64,000 bases of DNA from Rotaria sp. Silwood1 (GCA_905250075.1 CAJNOP010000860.1:18582-82581), one strand, 5' to 3'; numbered from the stretch's first letter, positions 10,906 through 21,749 are shown. Numbers and translations: made by a program. Notes: generated by a model not told the origin, from the sequence alone.

Positions 10906-12938
10906 TCGTCTCGGTGTACATTCAGACTGTCATGATGCAGGCTAATTTGTGTAAAGAGCTGACTGTCCGGTTGGATGTGTTAATGAATACGAGTAGGTGT
11001 CAGTTTTGGATGTTATTGTCTTTTGGACGTGGGCTTATCAAAATAGAGGTAGGTGCCGCTGTTAGTGAGTCAGTGTACGCTTGTGTATGACTGTTTTCAA
11101 ATGAATAAGTAGTTGAGTACGGGGTTCTTAGTTGATAGGGTATTGGTATGTGTTCCCTGTGGCCTAACGTGGTTATATATCAGTGTGGACAAATGTGCTT
11201 GTTTCTTTTCGTAATTTATAGGTGCGACTGATAATGCAGCATCCCAGGCCGAGAGAGGAACCGGTATGAGTTGCGGATGGATGTACATGAGCATGTGTAT
11301 CTGGATAAGGATCTTCATTTTACTACGATTCACAACTCCGTCGATACTCATTCGCACTTTTCTTCCTGCCCTTAACATATTTCTTTAATTTTGAATGTCT
11401 TATTTTATCTGTTAGTTCTTATGACGCTTGAACTATCAATGAGAAACACCTCTGTATTTATTTTTGCATCGCCATGCGTAACTTTCTGAATGTCTCTAAG
11501 TAGTTGCAGATAAGCAAAACATGACTTAGAGTAGCATCGAGATGTCAACTGTAAAACTAGATTAGATAGTCGATAGAAACTGTTTGCAGATGTCAGCCAT
11601 ACTGCACAAATGCTCAGCAGCCGTTTTATCATGAATCTGATCGCACTCTGATGAATTGTTTCAATATTCTGTGCTGCTTCAAGGTAATGATATAATGCAT
11701 CGATGAGTAGCACTGTCAACTCCAAGAATGTTTCAAAGAATACCAGTGCAAAAACACAATACCAAGGAATGAGAGTACAGTAGCTATTGTCGAGGTTGAT
11801 ATCCGAAAATTGATTCATTTTGTGTGAATCGCGGTCTTTGAGACTATTGAAATTCGAATGTTTACTTACTCGGAAGGGCACATACGAAAGATTTGCAACT
11901 AAGACACATTCTGTTCGAGCAAAAAACATACTTTTTATCAATATACCCACAGTCGTTTGCCGTTTGGCGCACAAAAAATTCTTTTATCTCGCCATTTTAC
12001 CTTTGTGTTTAACTAGAGAGAGAAAATTTTCTTCGATAGCAATCACATAAACATTCATAATACGATGCATGTTGTTGATGCATATATCAGTGTTCTTCTG
12101 TTGATTCAAGAGTGAAAGTGTGCACCTTCGCTTGTAACACAAGCTTTCGTCCAGAGAAGAAAAAAAGAAAACATTTTCCAAGGACATAATAAAAAGCAAT
12201 CAACAAATGCGTTTTGCGACAACGTGCACTCATTTATTTTTATTTACTTTGCTTATCGAGTATCGACCAGTGTGTGCACGAAGAAAAGCATTACGCAGCA
12301 TAAAAGTTGTTTTTTTTTACAGCTGAGCTTGGAAAATATTCCCAAAACATGTTAAAAACAAGCAATACCTCAGTCTCGCAACTCTCGTTTAGTTCAATTT
12401 TGAAACCAGGACACAATACTATAGAACATTGAATTCCATACTACTAATATGTCCTTAGATAGGGCTCAAATAAAACCGAAGATGCTTTATGTGAACATGA
12501 TCATCAGGTAGTATTGAAATCTATTACATTTCCGATATTTTCTAGCTCGACATTCTTCTGTGCTCAAAATGCCTGTATCCGTATTCATGTTGGAACGCAT
12601 TTTCCTGAAGTCCTACAGTAAAAATATATGATAATATAAATATGTAACACATAATTTATTTAAAAACAAAAGCGTGAACAAGGTTTCGCTCTAGATCTGA
12701 AATACGTGATACGATTTCCGGTGCAGTCGCATAACTTTCAAGGCCTGAAGTCAATTATTTTTGCTCAAAAGAGTAGACCACGAAAAAGAATTACGATATA
12801 AAAATGAAATCGTCCGACACTGATTCACTCGAAAAAGCTGACTGTTTGGTATGTGATGGAAGCCCAAATTTCACGATTTTGTTCAACGCGATAGCCTAGA
12901 ACAATACTGCCGACAACTAATCTCTTTGGCCCCACTAA
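10906..12938. other. Intergenic, one doubtful open frame
   Basis: Base composition is close to balanced compared with the rest of the window. Apart from the minus-strand frame at 11405-11974 I see no gene. The stretch 12240-12938 has only short open frames. Confidence 0.4.
11405..11974 (-). CDS. Doubtful ORF, 189 aa, hydrophobic segment
   Basis: An uninterrupted frame of 189 codons, unusually long for non-coding sequence here. From the internal methionine MNQFSD the product has a hydrophobic stretch (WYCVFALVFFETFLELTVLL) that could span a membrane, then a Leu/Ser-rich part ending VFLIDSSSVIRTNR. I do not recognise a family. It stands alone in repeat-rich DNA, with no adjoining exon I can join. 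It could be a fragment of a multi-exon membrane-protein gene or chance. Confidence 0.25.
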   Translation of the reverse strand: MCAKRQTTVGILIKSMFFARTECVLVANLSYVPFRVSKHSNFNSLKDRDSHKMNQFSDINLDNSYCTLIPWYCVFALVFFETFLELTVLLIDALYHYLEAAQNIETIHQSAIRFMIKRLLSICAVWLTSANSFYRLSNLVLQLTSRCYSKSCFAYLQLLRDIQKVTHGDAKINTEVFLIDSSSVIRTNR

Positions 12939-12972
12939 GGCATAGAACACACTACCAAACGTGTTAAGTTAA

Positions 12973-13259
12973 GAGGTATGGTCAGATTTCCGAAAAAGGA
13001 AATTACAGAAATTTCTGAAACTTCCACAATTTTGAAAACTACATGACAATGCAAATCAAAAGTTTTTAACAGTGTTGGAAATTTCAGAAATTTTAGAAAT
13101 TTCACTAATTTCCGAAATTTCGGTAAGTACATAATTATGGAAATTTTGGAAATTTCGGAAATTACATCATTTTCGGAAATACTGAACAATTCAAAACATT
13201 AATGTTGGAAATTTCCAAAATTTCCGAAATTTCCTTTTTCGGAAGTCTGAACACTGCTG
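12973..13259. mobile_element. Nested hAT-like MITE, GGAAATTTC words
   Basis: It is flanked by a perfect 8-bp duplication TAAGTTAA (12965-12972 and 13260-13267), the size made by hAT transposases. The right end, reversed, starts CAGCAGTGTTCAGACTTCCG; the left end is diverged but shares TCAGA(T/C)TTCCGAAAAAGG. The interior is almost wholly made of the palindromic word GGAAATTTCC and variants (GAAATTTCGGAAATT). It is 287 bp long and non-coding. Confidence 0.85.
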
Positions 13260-13415
13260 TAAGTTAACGCGTTTTAAATTTCTTGTCCGTTCACACTGAA
13301 GGACTAAATAACCAATCAGATTGATAGATACACCTCCATAATGTGCACAAAAAGAGTCTATATAAAATATAATACATTGAAAGATGTCGTTGTTGTATGT
13401 ACATATGATGGTATA

Positions 13416-13634
13416 ACTTAAGTTTATGTAAACACCTTTGTTTTTGCGACTTTTGAGGATGAGGGTTGTGTATACAAACTAGACTTGTTCCAAGTCAAAT
13501 ATGCTAATCGATAGAGCGAACTTCGCTCTACAAAACTGCATATTTAGTTCTGGAGCAAGTGTAATTTATGTAACAATCCTCGCCCTCAAAAGTTGCAAAA
13601 AGCAAAGGTGGTTACGTAAACTTAACTTGTTCCG
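13416..13634. repeat. Foldback palindrome inside Harbinger element
   Basis: The left arm TTAAGTTTATGTAAACACCT pairs with the right arm AGGTGGTTACGTAAACTTAA. The match continues inwards through TTTTGAGGATGAGGGTTGT and its partner. The centre holds GAGCGAACTTCGCTC, itself a perfect palindrome. It could be a separate insertion or the core of the host element. Confidence 0.7.
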
Positions 13635-13991
13635 TACATGATTTTTAATAAGATATCATTAAATACATCTTCAAAATTAAAAATGTATTGAAGAAGTTCA
13701 TAAACGACATTCATCTGATCGTACCTAAAAAGAATTAGATCGTTTTTGAACAGTTACCATAGTATCAACTATGTTGAAAATATTTGTAATCTTTGACGAT
13801 AATGTCCCAACGAAAAAAATGTTTAAATGTGAGTCACCACAAGTTAATTTTTCGATTGGAGAAGCGACATGACATTTGATTGGCGCATTAAGTTAACTCG
13901 TCTCAAAAAGATGAGTTAACTCTGTTTTAGCGTTTTATGCAATCTCATTGGTTAACTCTGTTTTATTTTTTTCAGCGTGTTCTATGCCTAA

Positions 13992-15952
13992 AACAATTTC
14001 ATCCATCGTCAATTCAGAAACATAAATATTAATCGCTTAACGGGTAATTTTCAGCAATCAACTTGGATAACAATTAGGAGTCATAAAAAGAACTTTACGA
14101 ATTATTCTATGTTGATGAACGGATAGCAAGATTTTAATGCTAGCCAGATTCAATGCTTTAGCTTATGCCTAGGGGTAACATACTCTATTTTAGCTACTAG
14201 CTACCAAAATATCAACTTTGTTGATGAAAACAGACGGACATTTTGAAAATTCAAAAATTTTGTGAGATTTTCTTACTACAAATAATAGTTCTAGACATTT
14301 TCTCCATCCGCATCGACAGGTTGTTATTCGTGAAGTTCGTCTTTATTTGTAGCGATTTTATAACCCAGAATGCCTATTGAAAATGTTGTTCTTTTCTCTA
14401 AAACCAGCATGATCGCATCGATACCCATCCAAATCCTTAGAACAACACTGACACTCGAAGATACACACTCACACCGAAACTATAAACAGGCGTAACAGTT
14501 AGTCACACAAAAACACTGGCACTCAGCTCACATCCAACGCCCACAATCCATACTCATACCTACACACAGAATGAGCCCTAAACCCAACCACATCCATGTC
14601 CACAATACCAGAACTTCTTCATGCTGAGACATACACCCAACTGCGACCATGCCTCAAACCGACAACTACTCATCACCCATATCGACGCCGAACATCAGAC
14701 ATGCTACTGACCACACAAAATACGTAGTACCCAAGTCAGGCCTAATACAAATTCGAACATGCACATATACGCATGTACCAAGCTTTTTCGTTACTTTTAA
14801 ACACTTCTGTTTTACAACGTTGAGCTCTGAAATGAAAAGCTAAATCATGTGGCCTAACCTATCATAGTATAGATAAAGCTTTACTCTACAAAATGCGACG
14901 TTCCAGAGTTCTCTGCTGCAGTTATTCTAATTTTTATTCCCAATTCGAAAAAATATTCTCGGCAGAGCCTGGCCGTGCGCAGGCTCGGGATTCAGACTCG
15001 TTTTATGAAGCTCCCACAAAAAAAGAACTGTTGCATGAAGATGAGATGTGTCTCATCTGATTAAGTAACATGTTCTCTATCTTTTTATAGATTAGATTAC
15101 ATGATTCAGCTTTTTATTCTGCAGCTGAAGCTTTAATATGAACACAACTAGATAATAACTCGAAAAAGCTCGCTGCATGCCTATTCACGTACCTCCGAAA
15201 ACAAACCCCACACACACGCCCAGGCTCGCACAAACCTCACATCTACATCCTACGCACCAACACCCAAAGCCTAACCCAAGCATACACAGACATATCCACA
15301 CCAAGGGCCACCACCAACCAAAGAAAGGTTCCCGTTCAGACCAAAACGACACCTCAAGCCCACACTGCAGCCACTAATACCGAAACAAACACCAAGCTCA
15401 AGATCAATAACTCACACTTCCACCCAACTACGCTCATGTCAAGTCACACTCACACCCAAAAACCAACATCCACACCCAGTACTAGGCATGCACCCAAACT
15501 CAATAGAAGAATTTGGGTATGTCAAACTTATCTCACTGACTATGAACTGTATCAATAAACTGTATCGCCATTAATATTGAAGGAAGTCTGCCTTTGACAA
15601 CTAAATGGAAAATGATCAAATGAGCTGCTTCATTAAATGAGAGATTCAAAGAGAACTGAACAACCCCCCAAACCCAAACCCAATGAGTTTGGGTTTGGGT
15701 TTGGGTTTTGTGATTGACTCTAGTATTTAGTCTAAGAAGGTTGCCGAAATCTCTCTTTTGGTATTCTATAGTGTCATCCTCCTACTTAAGTTTTTCACTG
15801 AAGAAAAACTGTTGTAAAGCATCATTCAGTAAATAAGGGCATTTTTCCTTATTTCGGTAGAAGTGACCCAAACGGTTTGGGCGCATGCCTACCCAGTACC
15901 AACATCTATACCTATTAGTGGCGCACTGTCAATTTCTTTCAGAAACCGATAT
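13992..15952. repeat. Degenerate CACACCC satellite tracts
   Basis: No gene seen. From about 14405 to 14660 and 15190 to 15490 the plus strand is rich in CACACCC, CATCCA and ACACCCA words, a diverged satellite of the type at 16740-17076 and 17337-17520. At 15667-15705 a hairpin is formed by CCCAAACCCAAACCCAA, then TGAG, then TTTGGGTTTGGGTTTGGG. Confidence 0.6.
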
Positions 15953-16521
15953 CATAGATGGAACCGGTCTACTATTTTTCGGACTAGTATCCGTGACCGT
16001 CTGAAAATTTCACACGAACTGGACCGGTCGCTTTATCGGTCTACCGGTCAAAACCAGCCTACCGGTAGTAAACAGGATGCTGATGATACGTCAGTTATCA
16101 GAGAAAATCCGACCTACAGACAAGATATCGATTTACAAACAACAGGTTAAGGAACCTTGTTTTATAGTGAACTTTCTTACCGGCTACCTTCGTATTTTCA
16201 CACATACTGGAATAATGTTTCACCGTTGATAGCAATTGTCTCATTGAGGGGCATTCTGGAAACTGTTTGTTAAACCAATTCCTGTGTGATCAGTATGACT
16301 AGCCTTCGTGCCAGTTGTTTTCTCATGTGAATACCATCATAGAGCATGACAGTGAAGATTATAAACCGGTATAAGCCAGTTTCGACCAGTGAGGTCGGTT
16401 CAAATCGGCCAGACCGGTTCAGATCAATGAGGCCGATTTAGATCGATTTCGACCAGTCGATCCAAAATCCAGCCCGCTATCGGATCGGCCCGGCCGATTA
16501 CCAATACCGGTACCATCTCTG
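15953..16521. mobile_element. CCGGT-word hAT-like MITE, copy 2
   Basis: The ends are CATAGATGGAACCGGTC and (reversed) CAGAGATGGTACCGGTATTG. The flanking octamers ACCGATAT and ACCAATAC match at 6 of 8 positions, compatible with an old hAT target duplication. The interior near both ends repeats ACCGGT, GGTCGGTT and CGGCC words. It belongs to the same family as 9289-9769. Confidence 0.7.
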
Positions 16522-17077
16522 ACCAATACCTTTTACTGCTTCTCCAAACTATCGTAGAAGTAGCAATTGTACGTATTCTTTTTCTGTTGTGCTGCTCAAA
16601 TTCATATAAGTAGTAAAATTACGCCCAAACTATCCATAAAATGGATACAGTTAGAAGAAGCAATACATTTTTATTGTTACCCGAAACATTTTTAGGGAAG
16701 CGATTCGTTTCCTTCGCTACGATAGCTTGTCGCCTATTTATATACCCAACACTGACATTCACACCCACATCCACATCCAGCACCAACATCCACATCCAAC
16801 ACTCACACCACACTGACGTGAGTATCCACTGACATCCACACCAAAACACCAACATCTTTACCCAACATTCACATTCACACCCAGCAACCACCGCAAACAC
16901 CCACACTCAATAACTACCCACATCCAGCACTTACATCTATCCAAGATACTAACACCCAGATCTACACCGTATATCCACCACACACCCAAACCAAGCACGA
17001 ACATCTATACCCAACATTCACATTCATATTCACACCCAACACCCACACCCAACACCTACATCCACACCCACACCCAC
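16522..17077. repeat. Flank and CACACCC satellite
   Basis: The first 220 bp have no feature. From about 16740 the plus strand is a degenerate array of ACACCCA, CATCCA and CAACACCCAC words. Frames open through it are low-complexity and not credible genes. Confidence 0.65.
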
Positions 17078-17328
17078 TAGAGAACTGCGGATCCACGTTG
17101 TTTTGCACCCAGACGTGGTCCTCGATCCGACAAAAAATTGAATTTTGGACTCAGGCCCGATCAGCCCCGAGCTTTTTTCACAAATATCGAGGATTAGATA
17201 GTTGTCGGTCCACCTTGTTGTGAATCCGGGTCCGAACCTAGACCCAGCAATAAATTGAACTTTAGATCCAGAACTGGACTCGAACCCGACAAAAATTTAA
17301 ACCGTGGACTCGGACCCGCAGCTCTCTA
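17078..17328. mobile_element. hAT-like MITE with GGACCCG words
   Basis: The ends TAGAGAACTGCGGATCC and (reversed) TAGAGAGCTGCGGGTCC are inverted repeats. They are flanked by octamers ACACCCAC and ACAGCCAC, 7 of 8 identical, as left by a hAT-type insertion into the CACACCC satellite. The interior repeats CGGACCCG, GGACTC and GACCCAG words with AAATTGAA spacers. No coding frame. Confidence 0.78.
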
Positions 17329-18079
17329 ACAGCCACACCACCCACTCACACCTTACAGGCACACTCACACCTTACAGGCACACCCACAGCCACACCTTAC
17401 ACGCACACACACATCCATACCCACACCCCACACCCACCCACACTCACACCCACATCACACCGACACCGCGCACCCACATCACAACCACACTCACACCACA
17501 CATCCACACACACCCATAAAAATGTCACAATGACTACAATCGATTATACGAGATAGTGATTTTTCTTAATGAATTAGACAGGCAAATCACAGAAAAAAAT
17601 GACACGTCCGCTATGTTCAATTGGCGAGAGAGACACAAGGGCGCTGCTGCTGTTGTGTCATTTTGTTACCAAACCATCATGTGGGAAAGAGAGCTTCCTG
17701 TCGAAGCGATAAGGGTGAACATAGGAAAATAAAATTGCACTGCTAAAAGATAAACAAAATGGTCGTAGTTGGTTGATACGAAAACTAGCGAACACACACA
17801 ATTTATTAAAAATTGTGTCGCTATCATTCTCCATTGCAGAAAATTCTCTGATTCTGTTTCAACTTGAAGAAAGTGATTAAACTAATGCATTAACGAAAGT
17901 GAACAAATAGGGCTCAATCAATGATTATTTTAACTAGTCTTGATATTTTTCTATTTCAATAATTGAAAGAAAATGAAAATAGAAGTGATAATGTTTTCTT
18001 GATCATTATGTTATTCACTAATCTTTCAAATACCTAGAGATATGCTTATTTCTTCGAAGAACTTTTCGGTTGGAAGATA
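17329..18079. repeat. CACACCC satellite, then intergenic DNA
   Basis: The satellite continues to about 17520 with clean CACACCCACA blocks. From 17521 to 18079 the sequence is AT-rich and non-coding, with nothing recognised. Confidence 0.6.
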
Positions 18080-18163
18080 CATAACCTCTCTATAGTGGAC
18101 ACCTCCATATAGTGGACAGTTTTGAAAAGTCAAATGGGTGTCCACTATAGAGAGGTTTTACTG
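18080..18163. mobile_element. 84-bp pogo/Tc1-like TIR remnant, TA TSD
   Basis: The ends read CATAACCTCTCTATAGTGGA and (reversed) CAGTAAAACCTCTCTATAGT, with TA on both sides. CAGTnnAACCTCTnTATA is the familiar terminal motif of pogo/Tigger elements. Only the two ends remain, so this is an extreme internal-deletion derivative. Confidence 0.75.
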
Positions 18164-18624
18164 TACATTATTGATTATCATCATTGACTAATATTTTCGC
18201 TTAATATTGAAACAATATAACCAAGATAGACATATATGTGAATGATGCCGATTCATTCAATCGGCCATTATATAAATGCTGTACTATATTCAGGGTTGCC
18301 AGATTGTCCGAATTAGTCTGAATTTTCAGACTTTTCTAAGTTTTTCAGACTGCGTTCCGACTGTCCGAATTTATCCGAATTCTCGGATTTTTTCCGAATC
18401 GTAGTATTTTTTTTAAATTTCCTGTCCATTACAATTTTCCATATATATTTTGATAGATTTCATATGGCGCCATCTTTATTTTCTTATAATCATTGGGTAA
18501 TTGATTGTATTATTAGAGATAAGAGGAGAAGAGAGAGAAGAAAAGATTTAATATAATCTTTTTTTCAAAACTTTTCAAATGTTTTTCAAATTTATTAGAA
18601 TAGCTTCAATCAATATTTAGTCAA

Positions 18625-18813
18625 ATGAATCATCTATGGTCTAATTATCGCAATCGAATGGATATAGAATTAGTTGAAGCTGAACTACAAATCCGAATGA
18701 ATTCTGATATTCATTGTTCACGTTTTTATGACTTTCTTTTAATTCAAGACGAAGTATTGACAAAAATAGCTTCAAATGAAAAAGTTGTTAGAAAGACACG
18801 TCTTGATAAATGA
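18625..18813 (+). pseudogene. Probable hAT transposase C-terminal remnant
   Basis: A 62-codon frame starting MNHLWSNYRNRMDIELVEAE and ending KTRLDK. It lies in the middle of the hAT element between its subterminal repeats. The pattern (W...RNRM...ELVEAELQI...FYDFL) resembles the extreme C-terminus of some hAT transposases, but I cannot confirm the family. The N-terminal zinc finger, catalytic core and dimerisation region are missing, so it would not be active. Confidence 0.45.
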
Positions 18814-18943
18814 ACTTTAGTGTTTCTCCATAAGTGTTTTGAATTGTATATATACATATGTATAGATAGTGTATTTTGAGTTGTTTTTCTTGTATTAACA
18901 GTATCTTCTTGAAAATGATGTTTCCTAATGGTGTTATAATTAA

Positions 18944-19530
18944 CCCTTTGGGGACGGGCGTGGTATACATACCACTTAACGTATTTTACAAAATTTGAGA
19001 ATGATATATATTTCAAATCAATCAGAACTGAGTGGAAATAAACTGTAGAATAATATGATTGTATCTGTACAATAAATTACCAGTATTCGAAAAGTGTCGA
19101 AAATATCTACACTATTTATATGAAACGTAAAATTCAAAGAATTTACAGTTAAAAAAGGTTCGTGTTCAACTGATAAAAAATATACTATGTCAAACTATGG
19201 TTATCAAAAACGAATTTCTATCGGAAGACCATCAATTGATTCACCGCTATGCTTATCTGCTAGACATTTTCCAGCACTTGCATTCTAAACTATCTCAAAA
19301 ATAACTACTCAACGGAAATGTCATGTATCTTCTCATACAATAAAGCGTGAAAAGTCAGTCAAATATAGAAGATATCAGTGTGACGAATGTGATGTTGGGT
19401 TATACGTGATTGATTTTTCTAAAACTTATCATATCCTAGAACACTTTTGATAATGATTTTTAATTGAATAAATATATATACTCACTAATAAAAATTTTAA
19501 TTTTTTCTCAAAATCCCCGTCTCCAAAGGG
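18944..19530 (+). mobile_element. piggyBac remnant nested in hAT
   Basis: Ends CCCTTTGGGGACGGG and (reversed) CCCTTTGGAGACGGG are flanked by TTAA on both sides (18940-18943 and 19531-19534). TTAA target duplications with CCC-starting ends define piggyBac. Subterminal GTGGTATACATACCAC is a 16-bp palindrome. The interior holds a decayed piggyBac transposase tail. At 587 bp it is internally deleted and cannot move on its own. Confidence 0.93.
19199..19450 (+). pseudogene. Decayed piggyBac transposase C-terminus
   Basis: Two overlapping pieces in different frames. The first reads GYQKRISIGRPSIDSPLCLS with ARHFPA following, matching the conserved GRHFP stretch near the piggyBac C-terminus. The second holds a cysteine/histidine-rich motif (CHVSSHT...YQCDECDVGLYV...TYHI), the C-terminal zinc-binding domain of the family. 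A frameshift and an in-frame stop separate them, and the catalytic Asp region is gone. Confidence 0.85.
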
Positions 19531-19748
19531 TTAACACATTTATTTTAACATTGATGAAATATATCTACAGAAAGAATAACCAAATGCAGAAGACTTTTGT
19601 TAGAAAAAATTCGCTTAAGCGTCAAAAAGCTTAAAAATGACTTTTCGAATTTTTTCCGAATTAAGCAGATATTTTGTCCGAATTTTTCAGAATTCCAGCA
19701 AAAGAATTCCGATTTGTAAGATTTCGATCTGGCAACCCTGACTATATT

Positions 19749-20946
19749 GATTATTAAATCTGTAAGAAACGGATAGATGAGTGCATTGAATACATATAAC
19801 AACATGATTACTCTTTCGCCGATAATTATTGTCCAAATAATTCTGATCTAATGCTGCAATTCTACTAAACTATCTGAATCATTGAATATACGATTTTCAA
19901 CATTGTGAAACATACTCAGCAAAGAATACAAAAAGTAACAAAATAAGTTTATAAATGCAGATATACACAATGAAATTGAAAAATTAATTCTCATTTAACA
20001 TTAGCATAATCCCAATTACATGTTCAGAAAAAAGATTTCTGATAACAAATTTCTTTTCTTTATCATTGGCATAAACATCACATATGTCTGATGTTCGCCA
20101 TACAAAATGTAACATGTATACAACTTGATGGACATATAAAATTGGCATATATAAAAATTTAGATAAAAGTAAACTGGACATCCATTGCCCTGAGTACCTC
20201 ATACCATGCTATCTATAGAAAACATTCATTTGTCGCATATACATACTGTCTTGTATTATTTGATAGGCCCAACATCTTACTTTTTTAATATTTATTCTCA
20301 CGTTGTATTACTCATCACCTGTGTGTTATACAAAATATCAATTTTTTAGGCAAATCTTTGGCTTAAATTGACTAATAAGGATATGTAAATCGGATGGCTT
20401 GTTTTCATTACTTTCTAATCTTGAAGAAAAAGATAAATAGTATTTTTTTTATAAATAGCAACAACACGTCAATATCCCTGATTGGACAAGAAATGTAGAA
20501 TCATTTCCATTCCTTAGTTTGCTTGTCGCACTACATATTTTTGATTATAATGTCTATTAATTGTTAGACTTGTCTTCATTTTTTCTATTGTGTTGGTCGA
20601 TTGATCGATAGTCTGTTGACAATGATCGTTTATTACGTCAGATTTGAACAATCAAGCTCTTTGTTTTCTTAATCTATTTATACATGGCCATCATTCATTC
20701 TGTGATAAAACAATCACCTCTCAAGTACGCTCATAACAGGTGATATTATGTACTTTCGATATTTTCCTTACATTTTTTATTTCGCCAAAGAAACAACGAA
20801 AAATTTCTTCAAGCTGCATATATACATGTACATGATAAGCGAAGAGAAGTTGTCTTATGTCTCTAGACAAAATAATTAGATAAAATTCAATTGAAATATG
20901 ATATACGCATTGATTATATGTTTATTTTAGATTTTCTAAACGTAAA
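19749..20946. other. Intergenic, no gene seen
   Basis: About 1.2 kb of AT-rich DNA without a convincing frame. Its right end contains a possible splice acceptor (TTTATTTTAG at about 20922-20931) just before the RING gene start, so a 5' non-coding exon may lie here. Confidence 0.4.
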
Positions 20947-21749
20947 ATGACAAACAAGAATTACACATATGAGTATATCGATGAATCATCGATTAATTAT
21001 GAATTAATTTGTCAAATTTGTTCAAAACCATTTATTCAACCAACAGTTACACCATGTGATCATACATTCTGCCATCAATGTATTGACAAATGGGTGTCAG
21101 AAAAGTATCAATCATGTCAATATGTCGACGATACATAAAATCAATTAAAAAATGTATACCAGCTAGTCGTATTATTACAAACATGCTCGATCAGATTCCA
21201 GTAAAATGTTCAACATGTGAACAGACATCATTAACACGTGGAAATTTTAATGATCATATAAATAAAACTTGTCCAAATATTAATATACCATGTTCAGCCA
21301 GTAATATAAAATGTCCTTGGATAGGATTACGTCATGAATATGAAACACATTTATCAACATGTAAATATGAAGCATTACGCCTAGTACTTACCCAACTGAT
21401 CAGTGACAATGAACAACTTCGGGAAGTAAACCAAAAACTAAATTCTCAACATAAAAAAATGAATATTCATATGCAACAAGTTCTTGCTGAAAATCAAGAA
21501 TTTAATCTTGAAAATCAAAAACTTAATCTAGAAATTCGAAAACTTAACCTTGATAATAAAAAATTACATATTGAAAAAGAACAAATTTATTTTCAAAATC
21601 AACAACTGAACGATGAAATTCAAGAAGTTCGTCAAGAAAATCAATGGTTAATACTTAAACAACAACAACTAACCCAAATGGAACAACAAATTATTCGATT
21701 TAATCAACTTAGAAACAAAACATTAAGTATTCAATTTATGTCGATGTAA
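20947..21749 (+). CDS. RING + TRAF-zinc-finger protein, 1-nt frameshift
   Basis: Intronless E3-ubiquitin-ligase-like gene. The N-terminal RING finger has CQIC (22-25), CDHTFCHQC (37-45) and a final C-x2-C that should read SCPIC. The coding frame breaks exactly there. At about 21118 one C is missing between TGT and AATATGT; reading on in the next frame restores the last cysteine (ICRR) and continues as one protein to 21749. A TRAF-type zinc finger follows (CSTCEQ...HINKTCPNINIPC...CPWIGLRHEYETHLSTC). A long coiled coil rich in Asn, Gln and Leu, with heptad-like ENQ-LN repeats, ends the protein. RING-TRAF ligases usually act in ubiquitin signalling; the substrate is unknown. The lesion is either an assembly indel or a recent pseudogene mutation; no other defect is visible. 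Confidence 0.85.

Larger units (their letters stand above)
12939..13988. mobile_element. PIF/Harbinger-like element, TAA TSD
   Basis: The ends GGCATAGAACACACT and (reversed) GGCATAGAACACGCT are inverted repeats, flanked on both sides by TAA (12936-12938 and 13989-13991). A TAA/TTA duplication with GG-starting ends is typical of PIF/Harbinger. GTTAACT motifs recur near both ends. There is no transposase frame, so it is non-autonomous. A hAT-like element (12973-13259) and possibly a foldback (13416-13634) are nested in it. Confidence 0.75.
18291..19740. mobile_element. hAT element, 8-bp TSD, TCCGAAT words
   Basis: Perfect 14-bp ends CAGGGTTGCCAGAT/ATCTGGCAACCCTG are bounded by a perfect 8-bp duplication ACTATATT (18283-18290 and 19741-19748). 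This is diagnostic of the hAT superfamily. Both subterminal regions repeat TCCGAAT, TTTTCAGA and TCTGAATT words. A frame at 18625-18813 is the only coding remnant. A piggyBac remnant (18944-19530) sits inside it; without that insert the element is about 860 bp. Confidence 0.93.

Noticed and set aside
10551..10921. Pro/His/Thr-rich and Gly/Val-rich frames on both strands
   Set aside because: Translations of the GTGTGGG/CACACCC minisatellite, open in several frames for compositional reasons.
15863..16150. 95-codon plus-strand frame
   Set aside because: Runs through the left end of the CCGGT element copy 2; Arg/Ser/Thr content follows from the words, not from a protein.
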